A stretch of DNA of 17,563 bases from Burkholderiales bacterium UBA4615 (GTDB lineage Bacteria; Pseudomonadota; Gammaproteobacteria; Burkholderiales; Burkholderiaceae_E): assembly GCA_002386465.1 (NCBI GenBank), contig DGIT01000025.1:1-17563 (forward strand), given 5' to 3'. A program made the translations under genes and the position numbers. The notes under the pieces were generated by a model that saw only the letters and a list, made by a program, of their open reading frames with translations, did not search any database and was not told the DNA's origin. This document shows, one piece after another, positions 14,805 to 17,563 of this stretch; position 1 is the first letter of the stretch; each line of letters opens with the position of its first letter.

Positions 14805-16688
14805 TCATGCGGTTTGAGCCGGCGCGCGTGCGGTCTCGAAGACGTACGGATCAAGCGTGGCCTGCGCCGTCTCGCGCAGTGCATGCCACTTCTGCGGGCC
14901 ACCGTAGTAGGCCAGACTGCCCGGCTCGGCCGCGCCTTCACCGTTGTAATACGACAGGCAGTCTCGCAGCGGCCGGGTCATGAGGTCGGCATCACGGCAA
15001 TGCTGTGCATAGGCGCCTTCGGGGTCAGCCTTCACATCGACGATCTCTGCGCCACGTTCACGCAGTGTCTTGAGCATCCAGACCACATAGTCGGTGTGTG
15101 CCTCAACACCCAGCGTGAAATTGAACTGACCGCCACCGCCCTGCGGCCCGGACATGATGAAGAGGTTCGGAAAGCCGCTGCTGTGCATGCCCAGGAAGGT
15201 CCTCACGCCCTGGTCTTTCCATTTGTCGCGCAGCGTGCGCCCGCCCCGCCCGGTGATCATGTTGAAGGTGGAGGTGGCCATCCACTGGAACCCGGTGGCA
15301 TAGATCAGTACATCCACCGGATACTCCACGCCGTCGTGGACCACACCGCGGGCGTTGATATGGCTCACGCCCAGCGGCGCGGTATCCACCAGCGTGACTT
15401 GCGGCAAATTGAAGCTCGGCAGGTATTCGTCATGGAACGTGGGCCGTTTGCAGCCGTAGGGGTAGTACGGCTTGAGCGCAGCGGCCGTCTTGGGGTCATG
15501 CACGATCGCGTCCACCCGTGCGCGAATCTGCTCCATGATCCGGAAGTTGGTGTCCAGCTGCTTCTGGATCATTTCCTCGGGCGTGAGCGGGCGCTCGTAC
15601 TGTTTGCGCGCCTTGAAATCGGCCACTTTGCCCGACAGAAAATCATCATTGCCCTGCAGAGCCGTGCGCCCCGACGAAATGAGTGCAAGCCGGTCACGCC
15701 GCGCGCGCGCCCAACCGGGTTCCTTCGACCAGGCCTCAATTTCTTCGGGCTTGGTGGCACGCTGATCACGCACATCGATGGTCGAGGGGGTGCGCTGAAA
15801 CACGTACAGATGCTCGACTACCTTGGCAATCTCGGGCACCACCTGCACGGCGGTGGCCCCGGTGCCGATGATGCCCACGCGCTTGCCAGCCAGATCGACG
15901 TTGTAGTCCCAGCGCGAGGTGTGAAATGACTGACCTGCGAAGGTTTCCATGCCCTCGATGCGTGCGAGCTTGGGTGTGGTGAGGATGCCGTTGGCCAGCA
16001 CCACGAACCGGGCCTGCATGCGATCGCCCCGATCGGTGCTCACGGTCCAGCGCCGCGTGCTTTCGTCCCAGTCGGTGCGCTCCACGGTCGTGTGAAAGAG
16101 GCACTGGTCATAAAAGCCAAAGCGCTCGGCCATGCTCTGGCAGTACTCCAGAATCTCGAAGCCCGACGCAAATTTCATGGTCGGGAAGTAGCCCATCTCT
16201 TCGAGCAGCGGCAGGTAGCTGTAGGCCTCCACGTCACAGGCAATGCCCGGGTAGCGGTTCCAGTACCAGGTCCCCCCCACGTCACCGCCCTTCTCACAAA
16301 AACGCACGTCCTTGAAGCCCGCCTGACGCAGCTTGTACCAGAGCAGCAGCGCTGCAAATCCGGCCCCGATCACCACAATGTCGCAGGCATCGGTCAGCGC
16401 TTCACGCTCAACGGGCGGGGCTGAGTACACGTCCTCCAGATACTTCGAGAACTCACCCTCCATGGCGATATAGTCGGCCGCGCCGCGACGCGCCTCCTTG
16501 AATTCCCGATACCGGGCCTGCTCCTGCGCATTGAATACCGCCCCTGCTGGCGCATCCGGCAGCACCTTGAGCGAGGCGTCAGAAATCGCCGAATAGCCTT
16601 TGCCTGCAATCCGTTCAGTGGCCTTGGCAGCGCGGGTATTGAAGCGCTTCTGGCCCGTGGCCTCGTCGATGCGAATGGGGGGCATCAT
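14805..16688 (-). CDS. Flavin-containing Baeyer-Villiger-type monooxygenase
   Basis: A 627-residue FAD- and NADPH-dependent oxygenase. After an N-terminal extension of about 100 residues comes the FAD Rossmann motif VVIGAGFAA at 105-113 (last Gly of GxGxxG replaced by Ala), then GGTWYWNRYPG at 138-148. The Baeyer-Villiger fingerprint FxGxxxHTxxWD is complete at 250-261 (His256), and the NADPH motif GTGATA is at 275-280. Such enzymes insert oxygen next to a ketone carbonyl to give esters or lactones, or oxidise sulfides. The substrate here is unknown. Long N-terminal extensions occur in some cyclic-ketone and steroid-type members. ATG codons lie at 16688 and 16685 with no strong ribosome binding site. 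It is divergent from a second enzyme of the same class. Confidence 0.93.
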   Translation of the reverse strand: MMPPIRIDEATGQKRFNTRAAKATERIAGKGYSAISDASLKVLPDAPAGAVFNAQEQARYREFKEARRGAADYIAMEGEFSKYLEDVYSAPPVEREALTDACDIVVIGAGFAALLLWYKLRQAGFKDVRFCEKGGDVGGTWYWNRYPGIACDVEAYSYLPLLEEMGYFPTMKFASGFEILEYCQSMAERFGFYDQCLFHTTVERTDWDESTRRWTVSTDRGDRMQARFVVLANGILTTPKLARIEGMETFAGQSFHTSRWDYNVDLAGKRVGIIGTGATAVQVVPEIAKVVEHLYVFQRTPSTIDVRDQRATKPEEIEAWSKEPGWARARRDRLALISSGRTALQGNDDFLSGKVADFKARKQYERPLTPEEMIQKQLDTNFRIMEQIRARVDAIVHDPKTAAALKPYYPYGCKRPTFHDEYLPSFNLPQVTLVDTAPLGVSHINARGVVHDGVEYPVDVLIYATGFQWMATSTFNMITGRGGRTLRDKWKDQGVRTFLGMHSSGFPNLFIMSGPQGGGGQFNFTLGVEAHTDYVVWMLKTLRERGAEIVDVKADPEGAYAQHCRDADLMTRPLRDCLSYYNGEGAAEPGSLAYYGGPQKWHALRETAQATLDPYVFETARAPAQTA

Positions 16689-16905
16689 GTGGGGGTCGCT
16701 CTCAGTGGTGTGGGAAGGTTAAGGCGGGGCTGCGCCGGCACGGCGAACCCTATCCGATTGATTCTGACCCATCGAAGCGGGGTCATCCAGATAGACGGGC
16801 CGATTTATGGATCGGACCAACAGGCCCGCCCGGGGCACTTGGGCACACGATGCGCCACAATTGCCCATGATGCCTCACGCGCAGCCCCCACCGGAACCGC
16901 ACACC

Positions 16906-17563
16906 ATGACTGCTCAAGCCCTCGACAAGGACGCCCTGCGTCGAAAATACCTGGAAGAGCGCAACAAGCGCCTGCGGCCTGATGGCAATGCGCAATACCT
17001 TGAAGTCAAGGGCGCCTTCGCCCACTACCTGAAAGACCCCTATACGCCGGTCACCGCCCGTGCACCGCGCACCGACCATGTCACCTTTGCCTTCATTGGC
17101 GGGGGCTTTGGAGGGCTGGCCACGGCAGCCCGACTGGTCGAGGCCGGCGTGAGCGATGTGCGCATCATTGAAAAAGGCGGCGACTTCGGCGGCACCTGGT
17201 ACTGGAACCGCTACCCCGGCGCGCAGTGCGACACCGCATCGATGGTCTACATGCCGCTGCTGGAGGAAACCGGCCATCGACCCAGCGAAAAATATGCGCG
17301 TGCACCGGAAATCCTCGCTCACTGCCAGCGCATCGGCAAGCACTACGGGCTCTATGAGCATGCGCTCTTTCACACCCAGGTCACCTCGCTGATCTGGGAC
17401 GAGGCCGCCTCACGCTGGCATGTGCGCACCGACCGCGGCGACGCCTTCACGGCGCAATACGTCGGGCTGGGCACCGGGCCCTTGCACATCCCGAAACTGC
17501 CCGGCATTCCTGGGATCGAATCGTTCAAGGGCCATGCGTTTCACACCAGCCGCTGGGACTATG
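16906..17563 (+). CDS. Second Baeyer-Villiger-type flavin monooxygenase (partial, C-terminus beyond window)
   Basis: The first 219 residues are present and the frame runs off the window end. The FAD motif GGGFGG is at residues 65-70, GGTWYWNRYPG at 95-105, and the Baeyer-Villiger fingerprint is visible at 207-218 (F-x-G-x-x-x-H-T-x-x-W-D, His213). The NADPH-binding domain must lie beyond the edge. The N-terminal extension is about 60 residues, shorter than in the divergent neighbour, and the FAD loop has the standard final Gly, so the two are diverged paralogues rather than a recent duplication. The ATG at 16906 is chosen. In-frame ATGs at 16867 and 16870 would add a proline-rich leader of 12 or 13 residues, and no start has a strong ribosome binding site. 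The 217-bp gap to the divergent gene presumably holds both promoters. Confidence 0.92.
   Translation, partial: MTAQALDKDALRRKYLEERNKRLRPDGNAQYLEVKGAFAHYLKDPYTPVTARAPRTDHVTFAFIGGGFGGLATAARLVEAGVSDVRIIEKGGDFGGTWYWNRYPGAQCDTASMVYMPLLEETGHRPSEKYARAPEILAHCQRIGKHYGLYEHALFHTQVTSLIWDEAASRWHVRTDRGDAFTAQYVGLGTGPLHIPKLPGIPGIESFKGHAFHTSRWDY

Noticed and set aside
14679..15929. 416-codon plus-strand open frame opposite the Baeyer-Villiger gene
   Set aside because: It mirrors a well-supported enzyme gene on the other strand. Its composition is that of an antisense frame in high-GC DNA.

Overview
The window looks like ordinary chromosomal DNA of a high-GC betaproteobacterium, most likely Burkholderiales of the Alcaligenaceae or Comamonadaceae kind. 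This is inferred from gene content: a Bug-type (TctC) periplasmic receptor beside a 2-hydroxyacid dehydrogenase, a Baeyer-Villiger-type flavoprotein pair, and a CbbQ/NorQ-CbbO/NorD pair. No rRNA, tRNA, CRISPR array, IS element or integrase is visible.

Left part (1-5378), small-molecule catabolism and transport. A PEP mutase/isocitrate lyase superfamily enzyme (minus strand, cut by the window start) is divergent from an MFS transporter. A convergent two-gene unit follows, transcribed leftward: D-2-hydroxyacid dehydrogenase, then a Bug solute-binding protein. Divergent from this unit is a zinc-independent quinone oxidoreductase.

Middle (5339-11170). A TPR protein of the TTC38 type (minus) overlaps the 3' end of the quinone oxidoreductase tail-to-tail. 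Divergent from it is a translationally coupled MoxR-type AAA+ ATPase and VWA-domain pair of the CbbQ-CbbO / NorQ-NorD type. No RuBisCO or nitric oxide reductase gene is nearby, so its client is unknown. The VWA protein carries a proline-rich insertion right after its MIDAS motif. A PLP-dependent cystathionine gamma-synthase family enzyme converges on this pair.

Decayed copper island (about 11485-13838). An AT-richer stretch leads into a Tat-exported multicopper oxidase gene that is clearly broken. Its lesions are two in-frame amber codons, a one-base loss at a C run, a second frameshift, a 28-nt tandem expansion that shifts frame, and loss of one copper-ligand histidine. It is followed by a SCO1/SenC-like copper chaperone fragment that stops just after its CxxxC motif. 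This looks like the remnant of a copper oxidase plus maturation-factor operon.

Right part (13843-17563). rlmJ (23S rRNA m6A2030 methyltransferase) is intact. Its GTG start and likely ribosome binding site lie inside a perfect 10-bp-arm hairpin. Two divergent Baeyer-Villiger-type flavin monooxygenases follow, the second cut by the window end.

I see no convincing wholly new system. The best leads are the orphan AAA+/VWA pair with its proline-rich MIDAS insertion, the hairpin over the rlmJ start, and the repeat-driven decay of the multicopper oxidase.
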